A stretch of 64,000 nt of DNA, from positions 3,903,272 to 3,967,271 of the forward strand of contig NZ_KZ614149.1 in assembly GCF_002886255.1 (NCBI RefSeq), read 5' to 3'. The notes under the pieces were generated by a model that saw only the letters and a list, made by a program, of their open reading frames with translations, did not search any database and was not told the DNA's origin. The translations under genes were made by a program, and so were the position numbers. The DNA is from Alteribacillus bidgolensis. Its GTDB lineage: Bacteria; Bacillota; Bacilli; Bacillales; Marinococcaceae. Positions 46,312 to 56,270 of this stretch are shown here, in pieces (position 1 is the first letter of the stretch; each line of letters starts with the position of its first letter).

Positions 46312-47187
46312 ATGGATGCTTCTGTAAAGTCATTTAAACGAAAAGAACTCGGTATGAAAATTTTCCGTGCTTGCTTTTTGACGGTGACAGTTTTATTTGT
46401 TTTATTCCCTCTCTATTGGATGTTTATTACTAGTTTAAAAGGTGAAAGAGAATTGTTTGCAAATGTGCAGACATTTTTCCCAAGAGAGATTACTTGGCAG
46501 TACTATTTTGATCCGGTAAACGGAATTTTTGGTGCAAACAGTCCATTTTTAAGTTTCTTTATAAATAGTATGATTGTTTCTTTTGTTTCTATGGTTCTTT
46601 GTCTTGTTATTGGATCGTACGCTGCCTACGCATTAGCTAGATTTAAAATGAAAAACAACAGGAATGAAAAGTTGTCCTTTTTAATTTTAACAGCAAGAAT
46701 GCTGCCGCCTATTGTTGTAGTTATTCCGATGTATCTCATTATGCAGAATATTGGCTTGCTCAATACTCTCTGGTCCATGTTAATTGTTTATATCGGGTTT
46801 AATTTGCCATTTGTTATATGGATGCTAAAAGCTTTCTTTGAGGAAATCCCTGTGGAGTTGGAAGAGTCCGCTATGGTAGACGGATCCTCAAGAATGAGAG
46901 CTTACCACAGTATTATTTTACCGCTTGTCATTCCAGGATTTGTGGCGACATCGATTTTTACAGTTATTCTAACATGGAACGAATTCTTATTTGCCATGTT
47001 TTTGCTGAATTCTACAGACAAAATGACGCTGCCAGCTGGTATTTCCACTTTTATTACGCAGTATCAAACGAACTGGGGAGCGCTCTGTGCTGCGGCAACC
47101 GTTTCGGTTATACCTGTGCTTTTCTTCTCGCTTTTAGTCCAAAAACATCTGGTTAAGGGAATGACGCTCGGAGCAGTAAAAGGATAA
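46312..47187 (+). CDS. Sugar ABC transporter permease, MalG/UgpE type
   Basis: A 291-residue permease. ATG 46312 is preferred to the adjacent GTG since AAGGGGTGA is better spaced for it. Six helices, with the EAA loop ELEESAMVDGSSRMRAYHSIILPLVIPG and the C-terminal LVQKHLVKGMTLGAVKG that marks the MalG class. It pairs with the preceding permease. Confidence 0.92.
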   Translation: MDASVKSFKRKELGMKIFRACFLTVTVLFVLFPLYWMFITSLKGERELFANVQTFFPREITWQYYFDPVNGIFGANSPFLSFFINSMIVSFVSMVLCLVIGSYAAYALARFKMKNNRNEKLSFLILTARMLPPIVVVIPMYLIMQNIGLLNTLWSMLIVYIGFNLPFVIWMLKAFFEEIPVELEESAMVDGSSRMRAYHSIILPLVIPGFVATSIFTVILTWNEFLFAMFLLNSTDKMTLPAGISTFITQYQTNWGALCAAATVSVIPVLFFSLLVQKHLVKGMTLGAVKG

Positions 47188-47223
47188 CGTGGGAAAGTAC
47201 AATTAATAAAGAGAGGGGTTCGA

Positions 47224-48246
47224 ATGATGGACAAAGCAGTTGTTGCTATTGTTGGGGCCGGGAAAATTGGACAGATCCATATAGATAATATTCTTGGCAT
47301 GAACAATGTTGAATTGAAAACAATACTCGATGTATACACCGATCACCTGCAAGGGACAGCATATGAAAAAGCCGTTCCTATCATCACGAATAACCCTGAA
47401 GATATCACAAATGATCCGGAAATCGACGGGGTGCTTATTTGTACAAGCACAGATACCCACGCAGCATTCATCGAGCAGTTTGCAAATGCAGGAAAACATA
47501 TTTTCTGTGAGAAGCCGATCAGTTTTAAGACAGAAGAGACAAAAAAAGCACTTGACGCAGTCGAAAAAGCAGGAGTAAAGTTTCAAATCGGGTTTAACCG
47601 CCGGTTTGACCGTCATTTCCGAAAAGTTCAGGAAACGGTCAGAGAGGGGGAAATCGGAAATCCTCATATTATTAAAATCACCTCACGAGACCCGCAGCCT
47701 CCTCCAGAAGAATATGTTAAACGATCTGGCGGAATGTTTATGGATATGACCATTCATGACTTTGACATGATTCGTTATCTTTCTGGCAGTGAAGTGAAAG
47801 AAGTTTCAGTAAAATCTGCTAATCTTGTAGATGATCGTTTTGAAAGAAATAATGATGTTGATACAGCAATTATAACGATAACGTTTGAAGATGGTTCGCT
47901 AGGTGTGATTGACAACAGCAGACAAGCCGTTTATGGATATGATCAGCGTATTGAAGTGTTTGGCAGTAAGGGATCAGCTGAAGCGGAAAATGAACGGCCA
48001 ACCAATGTAAGGATTAATACGAAAGAGGCCATCACTGTGGATCATCCGAAATATTTCTTTTTAGAGCGATATAATGATGCATATATTGAAGAAATTAAAC
48101 AGTTTGCTATAGCTATATTGGAAAACAGCCCCATTGCTTGCAGCGGTGAAGACGGATTAAAAGCAGAGCTGCTTGCCAGGGCTGCCCAGCTTTCATTAGA
48201 AGAAAATCGCTCTGTGCCTCTAACTGAACTAATTGCAAAAGCTTAA
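47224..48246 (+). CDS. Inositol 2-dehydrogenase-like oxidoreductase
   Basis: A 340-residue Gfo/Idh/MocA protein. Rossmann motif AIVGAGKIGQIH (about 8-19), EKPISF (Lys of the EKP motif, about 97-102), then GGMFMDMTIHDFDMIRYLSG with the catalytic Asp/His pair (about 170-185). It is close in pattern to IolG-type myo-inositol dehydrogenases and probably oxidises the sugar or inositol brought in by the ABC system. GAGAGGGG precedes the ATG, 36 bases behind the permease. Scyllo- or chiro-inositol are possible substrates. Confidence 0.88.
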   Translation: MMDKAVVAIVGAGKIGQIHIDNILGMNNVELKTILDVYTDHLQGTAYEKAVPIITNNPEDITNDPEIDGVLICTSTDTHAAFIEQFANAGKHIFCEKPISFKTEETKKALDAVEKAGVKFQIGFNRRFDRHFRKVQETVREGEIGNPHIIKITSRDPQPPPEEYVKRSGGMFMDMTIHDFDMIRYLSGSEVKEVSVKSANLVDDRFERNNDVDTAIITITFEDGSLGVIDNSRQAVYGYDQRIEVFGSKGSAEAENERPTNVRINTKEAITVDHPKYFFLERYNDAYIEEIKQFAIAILENSPIACSGEDGLKAELLARAAQLSLEENRSVPLTELIAKA

Positions 48247-48287
48247 TAGAATTATAGAATATAAGATAAACTGGAGGGGAGACATAT

Positions 48288-49412
48288 ATGAAAGTGAGAA
48301 TTGGACTTATCGGAGCAGGTTGGATGGGGAAAGCCCATTCCAATGCTTTCCGCCACGCATCGATGCTGTTTGGGCCTGAAGCAGGAGAACCAGTATTTGA
48401 AATCGTCCAGGACATTGATGCTGAAGCAGCAAAAGCAGCCTGTCATAACATTGGTTTTTCACGTTGGACAGAAAACTGGGAAGATGTAGTCAGAGACGAG
48501 AATGTAGATATGGTTGATATAGCAACGCCAAACGCTTTTCATTATGATGTCGCAAGAGCAGCATTAGAAAACGGCAAGCATGTTTACTGTGAGAAACCTC
48601 TTACTATTTCTCCGAAGCAATCAAAAGAACTTGCAATCTTGGCAAAAGAAAAAGGTGTAGTCAACTATGTCGGATTTAATAATGTCATGAACCCGGCAAA
48701 TAATTATATTAAAGAATTGATTGATTCTGGAAAATTAGGAGAAATAAAAAGATTTTCCGGCACTTATGATCAAGATGCTCTGCTAGATGAAACTATTCCA
48801 ATTTCCTGGCGTCATATTAACAAATTTTCAGGATCCGGCTCATTAGGAGATCTTGGTTCTCATTTGTTGAGTGTGGCTCAGTATTGGTTTGGTGATGCAA
48901 AAAAAGTTAATGCAGTTTCTGAAACCATTATTAAAGAACGTCCAAAAGCACCAGATTCCCTCGAAAAAGGAAAGGTTGAAAACGATGACTTTTTCTTTTC
49001 TATGATTAAATATGAGAACGGAGTCATCGGAACAATCGGATCAAGCCGAGTAGCTCCGGGAAGAAAAAATCACCTAACGTATGAGATCCAAGGAACACAG
49101 GGTACTGCTTACTATTCATTAGAAAACTTAAGTGAAGTTCATGTATATTTTCACTCTGATGAGAGTGCAGATCGAGGATTCAGGAAGGTGCTGCTAGGAA
49201 CAGATCATCAAGGATATAGTGCTTTTTATCCACAGTCCGGCATTGCCATTGGGTTTAATGATTTAAAAGTAATAGAAGTTCATGAAATCTTTACGGCGCT
49301 GAAAGAAGGAAAGGTTTATACATGTGACTTTGAATTCGGCTGGAAAGTGGATCGTACGATTGATGCGATTCTGCGGTCTGCTGCTGTAGAACAATGGGTT
49401 CCTGTTGAGTAA
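48288..49412 (+). CDS. Gfo/Idh/MocA-family dehydrogenase
   Basis: A 374-residue NAD(P)-dependent oxidoreductase. The Rossmann motif is GLIGAGWMGKAHSNAF (about 6-21), with YCEKPLTISPKQSK (about 96-109) and the GSGSLGDLGSHLLSVAQYWFG active-site stretch (about 183-203). It is longer than the IolG-type neighbour and belongs to the group acting on inosose or keto-sugars. It ends the ABC operon, 41 bases after the previous gene. The exact reaction is not predictable. Confidence 0.85.
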   Translation: MKVRIGLIGAGWMGKAHSNAFRHASMLFGPEAGEPVFEIVQDIDAEAAKAACHNIGFSRWTENWEDVVRDENVDMVDIATPNAFHYDVARAALENGKHVYCEKPLTISPKQSKELAILAKEKGVVNYVGFNNVMNPANNYIKELIDSGKLGEIKRFSGTYDQDALLDETIPISWRHINKFSGSGSLGDLGSHLLSVAQYWFGDAKKVNAVSETIIKERPKAPDSLEKGKVENDDFFFSMIKYENGVIGTIGSSRVAPGRKNHLTYEIQGTQGTAYYSLENLSEVHVYFHSDESADRGFRKVLLGTDHQGYSAFYPQSGIAIGFNDLKVIEVHEIFTALKEGKVYTCDFEFGWKVDRTIDAILRSAAVEQWVPVE

Positions 49413-49548
49413 TCAATAGATTGGACTAATAAAATGGATAAATAATCTCTATTTTATTTATGGAAAATATCTAAGCAGCCCCAGCTAACTACCGGGATTT
49501 AATTTTAATAACTTAAGTGTTAAATTTTAATAAAGTCAAAAATAAAGG

Positions 49549-49619
49549 TATAATAGTAGACACTGAAAAACAATAAATAAGTGGTAGTCATTCAAACTAT
49601 TTAAGTGAAAAATAGTTTG
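49549..49619 (+). promoter_or_regulatory. Promoter region and inverted repeat before LacI regulator 1
   Basis: TATAAT at 49549-49554 is a good -10, although its -35 (TTTAAT) is poor. In the leader, CAAACTATTT (49593-49602) and AAATAGTTTG (49610-49619) form a 10-bp hairpin or operator. Confidence 0.5.
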
Positions 49620-49687
49620 AGTTAGCAATTGTTTTTAAGGAAGCATGGAGGTAAATTGTATTTTCATATAAGTGTGGGGTGAGCGGA

Positions 49688-49741
49688 ATGCAGAATACAA
49701 CAAATATGGATGCGGTTAATTATGAAAACAACCATATATGA
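49688..49741 (+). CDS. 17-residue upstream ORF overlapping the LacI start
   Basis: ATG 49688 follows a good ribosome site (GTGGGGTGAGCGGA) and reads MQNTTNMDAVNYENNHI before TGA 49739-49741. The regulator start at 49722, in another frame, lies inside it and has no ribosome site of its own. The arrangement suggests translational coupling. The peptide may have no other role. Confidence 0.45.
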   Translation: MQNTTNMDAVNYENNHI

Positions 49742-50735
49742 TGTTGCAAAGGCATCAGGAGTATCTATTGCAACAGTTTCCAAAGTTATTAATAATTCAG
49801 GGCGTATTGGTGAAAAAACAAAGAAAAAAGTATTAGAAACCATAAATGAACTAAATTATCACCCGAACATGATAGCGACAGCTTTGACTGGAAAATCTAC
49901 TTTTAGTATAGGCCTTCTCATCCCGGATTTAGCGAATCCTTTTTTTGCAGAATTAGCAAGGAGTGTCGAAGACCGTGCTCATGAATTAGGATATAATCTT
50001 GTAATCTGCAGCACAGATTATAACCCAGCTAAAGAAATGAAGTATATTGATTTATTAAAAAGAAAGAATGTCGATGGAATTATTTTTGCGTCCGGCTTTG
50101 AGCAGCTAGATAAAATTGAGGAATTAAATGAGTCTCTTCCCATTGCAGTAGTAGCACGAGACTTTCCTTCTTCTAATGTGAATACTGTCTCTTTTGATGA
50201 CTATTTAGGAGGATTTAAAGCGACTTCCCATTTAATTGAACTGGGCCATGAAAAAATAGCGTTAATAGGACGCGATGTATGGAGCAACCGAGAGAGAAAA
50301 CGTGGGTATGAAGATGCCATGCACAAAAATGATTTGAACTATAAGTTTCGTTTTGAGTATATCGAAGAATCTAATGTAGAATGGGGAAAATACATGGCTG
50401 GAAAGTACATGACCTCGGAAGATCCACCAACCGCTATTGTGGCTTGTAACGATCTGCTGGCATCAGGTTCCATTCAGGCTGTTAAAGAATACGGGCTGTC
50501 TGTTCCGGATGATGTTTCTGTAGTGGGATTTGACAATACGATTATTGCAACTCTAACAGATCCTCTCCTGACAACGATTGCTCAACCGATTAAAAGCATG
50601 GGCAAACATGTCATGGATTTAATGAGTAACGAAATTGAAAATAATGTCACGGATAAGTCAAGAATTACTCTTATCCCTAAGCTTGTAACTAGAGGTTCAA
50701 CCAAGCAAGTAAAAAAACGAATCGTTCAATCGTAA
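49722..50735 (+). CDS. LacI-family regulator 1
   Basis: A 337-residue repressor. ATG 49722 (MKTTIYDVAKASGVSIATVSKVINNSG) places the helix-turn-helix at the very N-terminus, as in the family; the ATG at 49710 would add four residues. The hinge is followed by a periplasmic-binding-type ligand domain (SFSIGLLIPDLANPFFAELARSVED to VPDDVSVVGFDNT). It lies directly behind the sugar ABC/dehydrogenase genes and may bind their AAAGCGCTT operators. The ligand is probably the imported sugar or inositol. Confidence 0.9.
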   Translation: MKTTIYDVAKASGVSIATVSKVINNSGRIGEKTKKKVLETINELNYHPNMIATALTGKSTFSIGLLIPDLANPFFAELARSVEDRAHELGYNLVICSTDYNPAKEMKYIDLLKRKNVDGIIFASGFEQLDKIEELNESLPIAVVARDFPSSNVNTVSFDDYLGGFKATSHLIELGHEKIALIGRDVWSNRERKRGYEDAMHKNDLNYKFRFEYIEESNVEWGKYMAGKYMTSEDPPTAIVACNDLLASGSIQAVKEYGLSVPDDVSVVGFDNTIIATLTDPLLTTIAQPIKSMGKHVMDLMSNEIENNVTDKSRITLIPKLVTRGSTKQVKKRIVQS

Positions 50736-50737
50736 AA

Positions 50738-50772
50738 TGAGAGCCTGCACTTTGTTTTTGTGTAAGGCTCTT
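50738..50772 (+). terminator. Terminator hairpin after LacI regulator 1
   Basis: GAGAGCCT pairs with AGGCTCTT and GCAC with GTGT inside it, giving a 12-bp stem. The T-tail (ATCTTGCTTAT) is weak. Confidence 0.55.
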
Positions 50773-50826
50773 ATCTTGCTTATCTGGATATGAAAAATGT
50801 CGAACTCTTATACCTTTTTATCTAGC

Positions 50827-50856
50827 TTATACCCTGGGATGAAACCCAGGGTATAA
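50827..50856. other. Perfect 12-bp hairpin between convergent genes
   Basis: TTATACCCTGGG / CCCAGGGTATAA with a six-base loop. It lies just past the iolH stop and after regulator 1, and may serve as a terminator for either side. Confidence 0.55.
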
Positions 50857-50860
50857 AAAA

Positions 50861-51736
50861 CTATGAATATTGTTTTTTGTTAATGAGTTCTTCTGTTAAG
50901 CGTTCAAGCATGAAACGACTGGATTCTTCTGCGCGGTGTTCCTCTCCAAACACGGCTGATGTAACAATACCATCGAAGTTGATGTCACGAAGTTTATTAA
51001 ATAATGTATCCCATGGGATATCGCCTTTCCCGATATCTAAGTGCTGGTGAACGGTCGCATGAACACCAGGAGGATTCACGACATAACGCAGGCATGAAGA
51101 CGCTTTATGGTTAAAGGTATCCGCTATATTGATATGGCGCAATTTTTCTCCTGCGTAATCAAGCATTGCAGGAATATCGCCTTTTCCGTCATCATAGAAA
51201 AACGTATGCGGTACAGAATAGAAGTAACCGATCCAGTCCTTATCGAAGGCGCGAAGCATATCTACTGCCTCATAATTATTTTCAATAAAGTCATATGGGT
51301 GGGCTTGGATGTGTAAATTTAGTCCTTCTTTTTCAAAGAAAGGGATCAGTTCGTCCATGGATTTCACAAATTGCTGCTCACACTTGTATGGCATGTCATT
51401 TTGACCTGTGAATTCAGAGTTTACGACGTCTACCTCTAATTCCACGGCGATCTCAATTGCACGTTTCCAATTACGTACAGCAGCCTGGCGATCGTCTTCT
51501 TCTGGGCCTGCCCAGTGCTGCATGGGAAGGATAGAAGAAAGTTCAACACCAGCGTCTTTACATGCTTGTTTTAGTTCTTTAATGCGCGCTTTATCAACAC
51601 GCGGGTATTTATAAAAAGGCAAAAAGTCATCGCGCGGGGAAAGCTCAATGTACTTATATCCCATTTCAGCGACCTTATCAACCATTTTAGGGAGCGGTAA
51701 ATGTCTAAACATATGTGGATCGAGTGTTAATCTCAT
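50861..51736 (-). CDS. iolH: IolH-type sugar phosphate isomerase/epimerase
   Basis: A 291-residue TIM-barrel protein of the xylose-isomerase-like superfamily, nearly the same length as B. subtilis IolH. Typical parts are [42 protein letters not shown] N-terminus, [24 protein letters not shown] and the C-terminal [24 protein letters not shown]. Divalent-metal ligands His and Glu/Asp are conserved. In B. subtilis iolH is the penultimate gene of the iol operon; its reaction is not settled. It follows iolA on the minus strand. Confidence 0.88.
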   Translation of the reverse strand: MRLTLDPHMFRHLPLPKMVDKVAEMGYKYIELSPRDDFLPFYKYPRVDKARIKELKQACKDAGVELSSILPMQHWAGPEEDDRQAAVRNWKRAIEIAVELEVDVVNSEFTGQNDMPYKCEQQFVKSMDELIPFFEKEGLNLHIQAHPYDFIENNYEAVDMLRAFDKDWIGYFYSVPHTFFYDDGKGDIPAMLDYAGEKLRHINIADTFNHKASSCLRYVVNPPGVHATVHQHLDIGKGDIPWDTLFNKLRDINFDGIVTSAVFGEEHRAEESSRFMLERLTEELINKKQYS

Positions 51737-51832
51737 TAGATAATTCCTCCTTTAATAGAATAGATTAGGTGCTATTACGAATAGGTAATCTGTGGTAAAT
51801 ACACGAAAGTATCAAATCGTTTTTAATTTCTA

Positions 51833-51870
51833 GCGCAAGCGCCAAGCCTGTTTTTCTCGGGCGCTTACGC
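51833..51870 (-). terminator. Hairpin between iolA and iolH
   Basis: GCGCAAGCGCC and GGCGCTTACGC pair over 11 bases; the odd position is a G-U on the minus-strand RNA. No T-tract on that strand, so partial termination or RNA processing is more likely than a full stop. Confidence 0.45.
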
Positions 51871-51878
51871 TTTTCTTA

Positions 51879-53342
51879 TTACCAGCGAGCTGTAAGCATT
51901 TTCTTGCGGGTATAGAATTCGACGCCGTCTGTTCCGTTGGCATGGAGATCTCCATAGAAGGAATTCTTCCAGCCAGAGAATGGGAAAAATGCCATAGGTG
52001 CCGGTACACCAAGGTTAACCCCTAGCATTCCTGCATCGATCGTTTGACGGAATTGACGTACGGCGCTGCCGCTGTCTGTGTAGATACAAGCACCATTTGC
52101 AAACTCAGACTCGTTAGTAAGAGCAATAGCCTCATCAAGTGTGTCTACACGTACAACAGAAAGTACAGGGGCGAAAATTTCATCTTTCCAGATTGTCATA
52201 TCGGTTGTTACGTTATCAAAGACAACTGGGCCAATGAAATAACCTTCATCTAAGTTAACAGTTCTTTCTCTTCCGTCGTATGCCAGCGTTGCACCTTCTT
52301 CTTGTCCTGTTTTAATGTAGTTTTCTGTTTTTTCTTTATGAGATTGGCGAATAACCGGGCCGAGGAATACTCCATCATCAAGGCCATTTCCGATCGTAAT
52401 ATTGTCAACTTCTTTTTTCAGCTTATCAACAAATTCATCAGCTACGTCTCCAACTGTTACTACAACAGCAGCTGCCATACATCTTTCACCTGCAGACCCA
52501 TAAGCAGCACTTACTACTTGAGATACTGCGTTTTCAATATCAGCATCAGGCATAACGATGGAGTGGTTCTTTGCTCCAGCTAGTGCTTGTACACGTTTGC
52601 CGTTTTGAGCGCCTGTTTTGTACACGTACTCTGCAACAGGTTGAGAACCAACAAAAGAAATTCCTTTTACTTCTGGATTTTCAAGAAGTCCGTTTACTAC
52701 GTCATGTGCACCGTGAACAACGTTAAGTACACCATCAGGAAGTCCAGCTTCTGTAAATAGTTCTGCAAGGCGGTTAGCTAAAATAGGTGTACGTTCAGAT
52801 GGTTTCATTACAAAAGTGTTACCGCATGCAATAGCTAACGGGAACATCCAGCAAGGAACCATCATTGGGAAGTTAAATGGAGTAATACCTCCAATCACCC
52901 CAACTGGGTAACGATACATGCCGGATTCAATTCCTGAAGCAATATCAGGAAGCTGTTTGCCCATCATTAAAGAAGGCGCCCCTGCTGCAAACTCAACACA
53001 TTCGATGCCGCGTTGCACTTCACCGTATGCTTCGTTAAAACTTTTTCCATTCTCAAGTGTTACTAGACGTGCAAGCTCATCCCAGTTTTCGACCAAAAGC
53101 TGCTGATACTTGAAAAGAATACGAGCACGCTTTGGTACTGCTGTATTACTCCATGTTTTAAATGCCTCTTGTGCACTTTTTACTGCTTTATCTAAATCTT
53201 CACGGCTTGAAATCGGCACCTGTGCAATAGTTTCACCAGTTGCAGGGTTAGGTACTTCCTCAGACTTGCCAGATGTTGCTTCTACCCATTGTCCTCCAAC
53301 GTAATTTTTAAGATGTTGAACTGCTTCTGTCGTATTTGCCAT
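51879..53342 (-). CDS. iolA: Methylmalonate-semialdehyde dehydrogenase (acylating)
   Basis: A 487-residue CoA-acylating aldehyde dehydrogenase that turns malonic semialdehyde, the end product of inositol breakdown, into acetyl-CoA. ATG 53342 is used; the ATG at 53348 is only two bases from AGAGGGG. Length equals B. subtilis IolA/MmsA. Nucleophile Cys is in [13 protein letters not shown]. The tail [21 protein letters not shown] is family-specific. It is transcribed with iolH from a promoter bearing a LacI-type operator. Confidence 0.93.
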   Translation of the reverse strand: MANTTEAVQHLKNYVGGQWVEATSGKSEEVPNPATGETIAQVPISSREDLDKAVKSAQEAFKTWSNTAVPKRARILFKYQQLLVENWDELARLVTLENGKSFNEAYGEVQRGIECVEFAAGAPSLMMGKQLPDIASGIESGMYRYPVGVIGGITPFNFPMMVPCWMFPLAIACGNTFVMKPSERTPILANRLAELFTEAGLPDGVLNVVHGAHDVVNGLLENPEVKGISFVGSQPVAEYVYKTGAQNGKRVQALAGAKNHSIVMPDADIENAVSQVVSAAYGSAGERCMAAAVVVTVGDVADEFVDKLKKEVDNITIGNGLDDGVFLGPVIRQSHKEKTENYIKTGQEEGATLAYDGRERTVNLDEGYFIGPVVFDNVTTDMTIWKDEIFAPVLSVVRVDTLDEAIALTNESEFANGACIYTDSGSAVRQFRQTIDAGMLGVNLGVPAPMAFFPFSGWKNSFYGDLHANGTDGVEFYTRKKMLTARW

Positions 53343-53445
53343 TTTCATAACCCCTCTCTTTGAAATGTATTAATTCATGTCAGGTTAAGTGAAAGTAACC
53401 TGACATTTCTACCAACCTGGGAAATCGATTAATACACCTATTGAA

Positions 53446-53459
53446 TGAAATCGATTTCA
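53446..53459. promoter_or_regulatory. LacI-type operator at iolA
   Basis: TGAAATCGATTTCA, a perfect 14-base palindrome, lies in the iolA leader. The same 14 bases occur before iolB at 58154-58167. A half-related copy GGAAATCGATTAATA begins at 53420. Confidence 0.75.
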
Positions 53460-53487
53460 AACGCTGTTAAAAAAATCTACGTGAGTT

Positions 53488-53524
53488 AGTGTAAGTGATT
53501 TTACGTTGTTTGTAAACGCTTTTT
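53488..53524 (-). promoter_or_regulatory. Sigma-A promoter of iolA-iolH with cre-like site
   Basis: Minus strand: TTTACA (53511-53516), 17 bases, TACACT (53488-53493). TGTAAACGCTTTTT (53511-53524) overlaps the -35 and matches the left part of the cre consensus, so CcpA or a LacI protein could act here. Confidence 0.6.
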
Positions 53525-53597
53525 TTAAAATTTTTCTGAATAAAGAATCGGATGAGGCCTTGAAAATCTCTTGTCCTCAAGGCTTTTCATTGGATCA

Positions 53598-54650
53598 TTA
53601 AACAGAAATATTTTTTTTGAAACTCTCATGCGAATGTGGAAAGGATTCAGATTTTCCGCCGCAGGAATCACGAATAATCAGATTATCTTTCATCACAAAA
53701 GAGTGCTTATTTATTTTTTCTTTATTGATCATTTGCAATAAGAGATTCATTGCTTTTTGGCCAATATTATATTTTGGTTGGTCAATAGAACTTAGGTGAG
53801 GTTCTATTACCGTGGACATCTTTAAGTTATCAAAACCAACAATGGCAACATCTTCAGGAACACGAAGGCCGCTGTCTTTCACTGCCTTTATCGCCCCCAT
53901 TGCCATTTCATCGTTATAAACGAACACACCTGTAGGAGGAGTTTCCAAAGCAAGCAGTTTCATCATTTGGTTATAGCCTGATTCACTTGATTCAATTGTC
54001 AAGTCCCCTTCTTGAATATAAGAGGGATCAACGTCTAAATCATTACTCATCATTGCTTGCCGGAATCCGCGCAAACGATCTCGGCCTAAAATAACGTTCA
54101 TTGGACCGCAAATGTGAGCAATTTTTGTATGACCAAGTTGAATTAAATGTTCCGTTGCTTTTCTTGCGGCACTAATGTTGTCTATGGATACGGTCGGAAC
54201 GTTTAAGCCATCAATATATTCACAAGCAAGAACAATCGGGAAGTGTTCGGACAGTTCTTCCAGCCTTTCTTTTTCGAGTCTTGCGGTGAGAAGTACCATC
54301 CCGTCAACTTGTTTTTGCAGCAGTAAATTGACATAATCACTTTCTCGTTCCAGATTATTTTCTGTATCCCCTAAAATGACTTGATAGCCTTCTTTAATCG
54401 CAACATGTTCGATTCCTCGTAACACTTCAGAAAAGAAGGCGCTTGTAATATCAGGAACGACGGCAAGAATCGTTTTCGTTTCCCTGGTCCGGAATTGTCT
54501 TGCAACGCTATGCGGCTGGTAGTTCACTTGATTAATAACCTCTAATACTTTGTCTCTTGTTTTTTTACTAACCAGATCCGGGTTGCTGAGGACCCGGGAT
54601 ACTGTAGCGGGCGAAACATTAGCTATTTTTGCTACATCACTCATTTTCAT
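53598..54650 (-). CDS. LacI-family regulator 2 (probable iol repressor)
   Basis: A 350-residue repressor with N-terminal helix-turn-helix KMSDVAKIANVSPATVSRVLSNPDLVSKKT, hinge QPHSVARQFR and ligand domain (TILAVVPDITSAFFSEVLRGIEH, then VPEDVAIVGFDNLKMST). It lies between iolA and the iolS-permease-iolBCDEG genes, both of which carry TGAAATCGATTTCA operators or relatives. It thus replaces the DeoR-type IolR known from B. subtilis. An inositol catabolite is the likely effector. A 7-bp hairpin (53556-53583) follows the stop. Confidence 0.88.
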   Translation of the reverse strand: MKMSDVAKIANVSPATVSRVLSNPDLVSKKTRDKVLEVINQVNYQPHSVARQFRTRETKTILAVVPDITSAFFSEVLRGIEHVAIKEGYQVILGDTENNLERESDYVNLLLQKQVDGMVLLTARLEKERLEELSEHFPIVLACEYIDGLNVPTVSIDNISAARKATEHLIQLGHTKIAHICGPMNVILGRDRLRGFRQAMMSNDLDVDPSYIQEGDLTIESSESGYNQMMKLLALETPPTGVFVYNDEMAMGAIKAVKDSGLRVPEDVAIVGFDNLKMSTVIEPHLSSIDQPKYNIGQKAMNLLLQMINKEKINKHSFVMKDNLIIRDSCGGKSESFPHSHESFKKNISV

Positions 54651-54731
54651 AGTCTATTCCTACTTTCTCTTTCCCTGCGATTTGTTTTCATTTCTAGATA
54701 AAAGAAGTATTATATGCTATCTTAATCATTA

Positions 54732-54767
54732 TTGAAAGAAATTTCAAGAAAAATGTAATCGCTTTCT
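54732..54767. promoter_or_regulatory. Operator-like sites before LacI regulator 2
   Basis: TTGAAAGAAATTTCAA (54732-54747) is palindromic, and TGTAATCGCTTTCT (54754-54767) resembles the iol operators. Both are upstream of regulator 2 and would allow autoregulation or control of iolS. Confidence 0.45.
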
Positions 54768-54920
54768 ATGTTGACGTTATTAGTTTTCCTTGTAAAAAAC
54801 TGTTTAAACGAGCAAAAAGAAAGGTTTATTCATAAAATCATAGCTGAAAATTTGAAAATTTGATCAGGTTCTTATACTATTTGAAAGTGCAAGGAAAAAT
54901 CTGAATGAGGAGGAAAGAAG

Positions 54921-55853
54921 ATGTTGAAAAAAGTTCAAATCGGAAATTCAGACTTACACGTAAATCCTATCGGACTGGGAACTAATGCAGTTGGCGGGCA
55001 CAACTTGTACAATGATCTCAGTGAAGAAGCCGGAAAAGATCTTGTTCGTACAGCCATTGATAATGGTATTGATTTTTTTGATACGGCGTTTATATACGGG
55101 CCGGAACGCTCTGAGGAGTTAGTTGGAGAAGTCATTAAAGAATCTGGAAAAAGAAATGAAATCGTTTTAGCTACCAAAGGTGCGCAAAAATTCGTAGATG
55201 GTGAAGAGGTCATCGACAATTCTCCAGAATTTTTACGTCAAGCTTTCGAAGACAGCCTTGATCGCTTACAAACAGATTATATTGATCTTTATTATATTCA
55301 CTTCCCAGATGAAGAAACACCAAAAGATAAGGCTGTTGCGGCATTACAGGAATTAAAAGAAGAAGGGAAAATTAAAAGTATCGGTGTCTCCAACCTTACG
55401 TTTGAACAATTAAAAGAAGCAAACAAAGATGGTTACGTGGACGTTTACCAGGGAAATTATAATCTCGTGCAGCGAGAAGCTGAAGAAGAGTTTCTTCCGT
55501 ACTGCGCCGAACACCATATTTCTTTTATTCCATTCTTTCCCCTGGCATCTGGACTTTTAGCCGGGAAGTATACGAGTGATATGAAGTTTGACGATCTTCG
55601 CGCCGATTTTCCGCATCTTCAAGGGGAAGAATTTAAGAAAAACTTGGAAAAAGTAGGGAAGCTTCGACCGATTGCAAAAGATAAAGGAGTAGATGTAGTA
55701 CATGTTGTACTGGCATGGTACTTATCACGTGAAGCTATAGATGTGATCATTCCTGGAGCGAAGCGTTCTGAGCAGGTTCTTGATAACTTAAAGACATTGG
55801 ACGTGACTTTAACAGATAATGAAATCGATCACATCGATCGAATCTTCCAATGA
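54921..55853 (+). CDS. iolS: IolS-type aldo/keto reductase
   Basis: A 310-residue aldo/keto reductase, the same length as B. subtilis IolS and similar throughout ([87 protein letters not shown]). The catalytic tetrad Asp, Tyr (DTAFIYG), Lys (ATKGA) and His (YIHFPD) is intact. IolS is linked to inositol operons by position but its physiological substrate is unsettled. AGGAGGAAAG precedes the ATG. Confidence 0.9.
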   Translation: MLKKVQIGNSDLHVNPIGLGTNAVGGHNLYNDLSEEAGKDLVRTAIDNGIDFFDTAFIYGPERSEELVGEVIKESGKRNEIVLATKGAQKFVDGEEVIDNSPEFLRQAFEDSLDRLQTDYIDLYYIHFPDEETPKDKAVAALQELKEEGKIKSIGVSNLTFEQLKEANKDGYVDVYQGNYNLVQREAEEEFLPYCAEHHISFIPFFPLASGLLAGKYTSDMKFDDLRADFPHLQGEEFKKNLEKVGKLRPIAKDKGVDVVHVVLAWYLSREAIDVIIPGAKRSEQVLDNLKTLDVTLTDNEIDHIDRIFQ

Positions 55854-55870
55854 CAATATATGCATTTCAG

Positions 55871-55906
55871 AACCGGTTGTTTATCTTAAAGCAGCCGGTT
55901 TTTTTG
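55871..55906 (+). terminator. Rho-independent terminator of iolS
   Basis: AACCGGTTG pairs with CAGCCGGTT and is followed by TTTTTG. Confidence 0.8.
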
Positions 55907-56103
55907 TCCCTACTTTCGACATTTTTCAAAAAATCCTCCCCCCTTTCTAAAAACTCTCAAACCACTAATAACAATAGAAATTGCGCCAATTTCCGAAATG
56001 CAAAAATAAAAATTTCTGAATAATAGCGTTTACATTTTCAAAACTTTATTGTAAAGTGTTTTACATAATTAGATGAGCAGGCATTGAAAGAACAGGAGCA
56101 AAT

Positions 56104-56237
56104 TGTAAACGATTGCAGTAATCGAATAACTTTTCCAATAGGGAGGCTTTGCAAAATTGTTTTTAGCTACTAAAAACTTGTAGTTGTAAGTTAACTTATA
56201 TCAGTATTTTTTAAAAATAATATGTAAACGGTTTCGA
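56104..56237. promoter_or_regulatory. Two cre/LacI-type operators before the NCS1 permease
   Basis: TGTAAACGATTGCA (56104-56117) differs from the cre consensus at one position. TGTAAACGGTTTCGA (56223-56237) is nearer to the gene, 34 bases before its ATG. Both share the WAAACG half-site of the iol operators. A weak promoter (TTTACA 56029, 17 bases, TAAAGT 56052) precedes them. Confidence 0.55.
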
Positions 56238-56270
56238 ATCTCAAATGCGTTTTTTTAGAGGAGTGGGATT

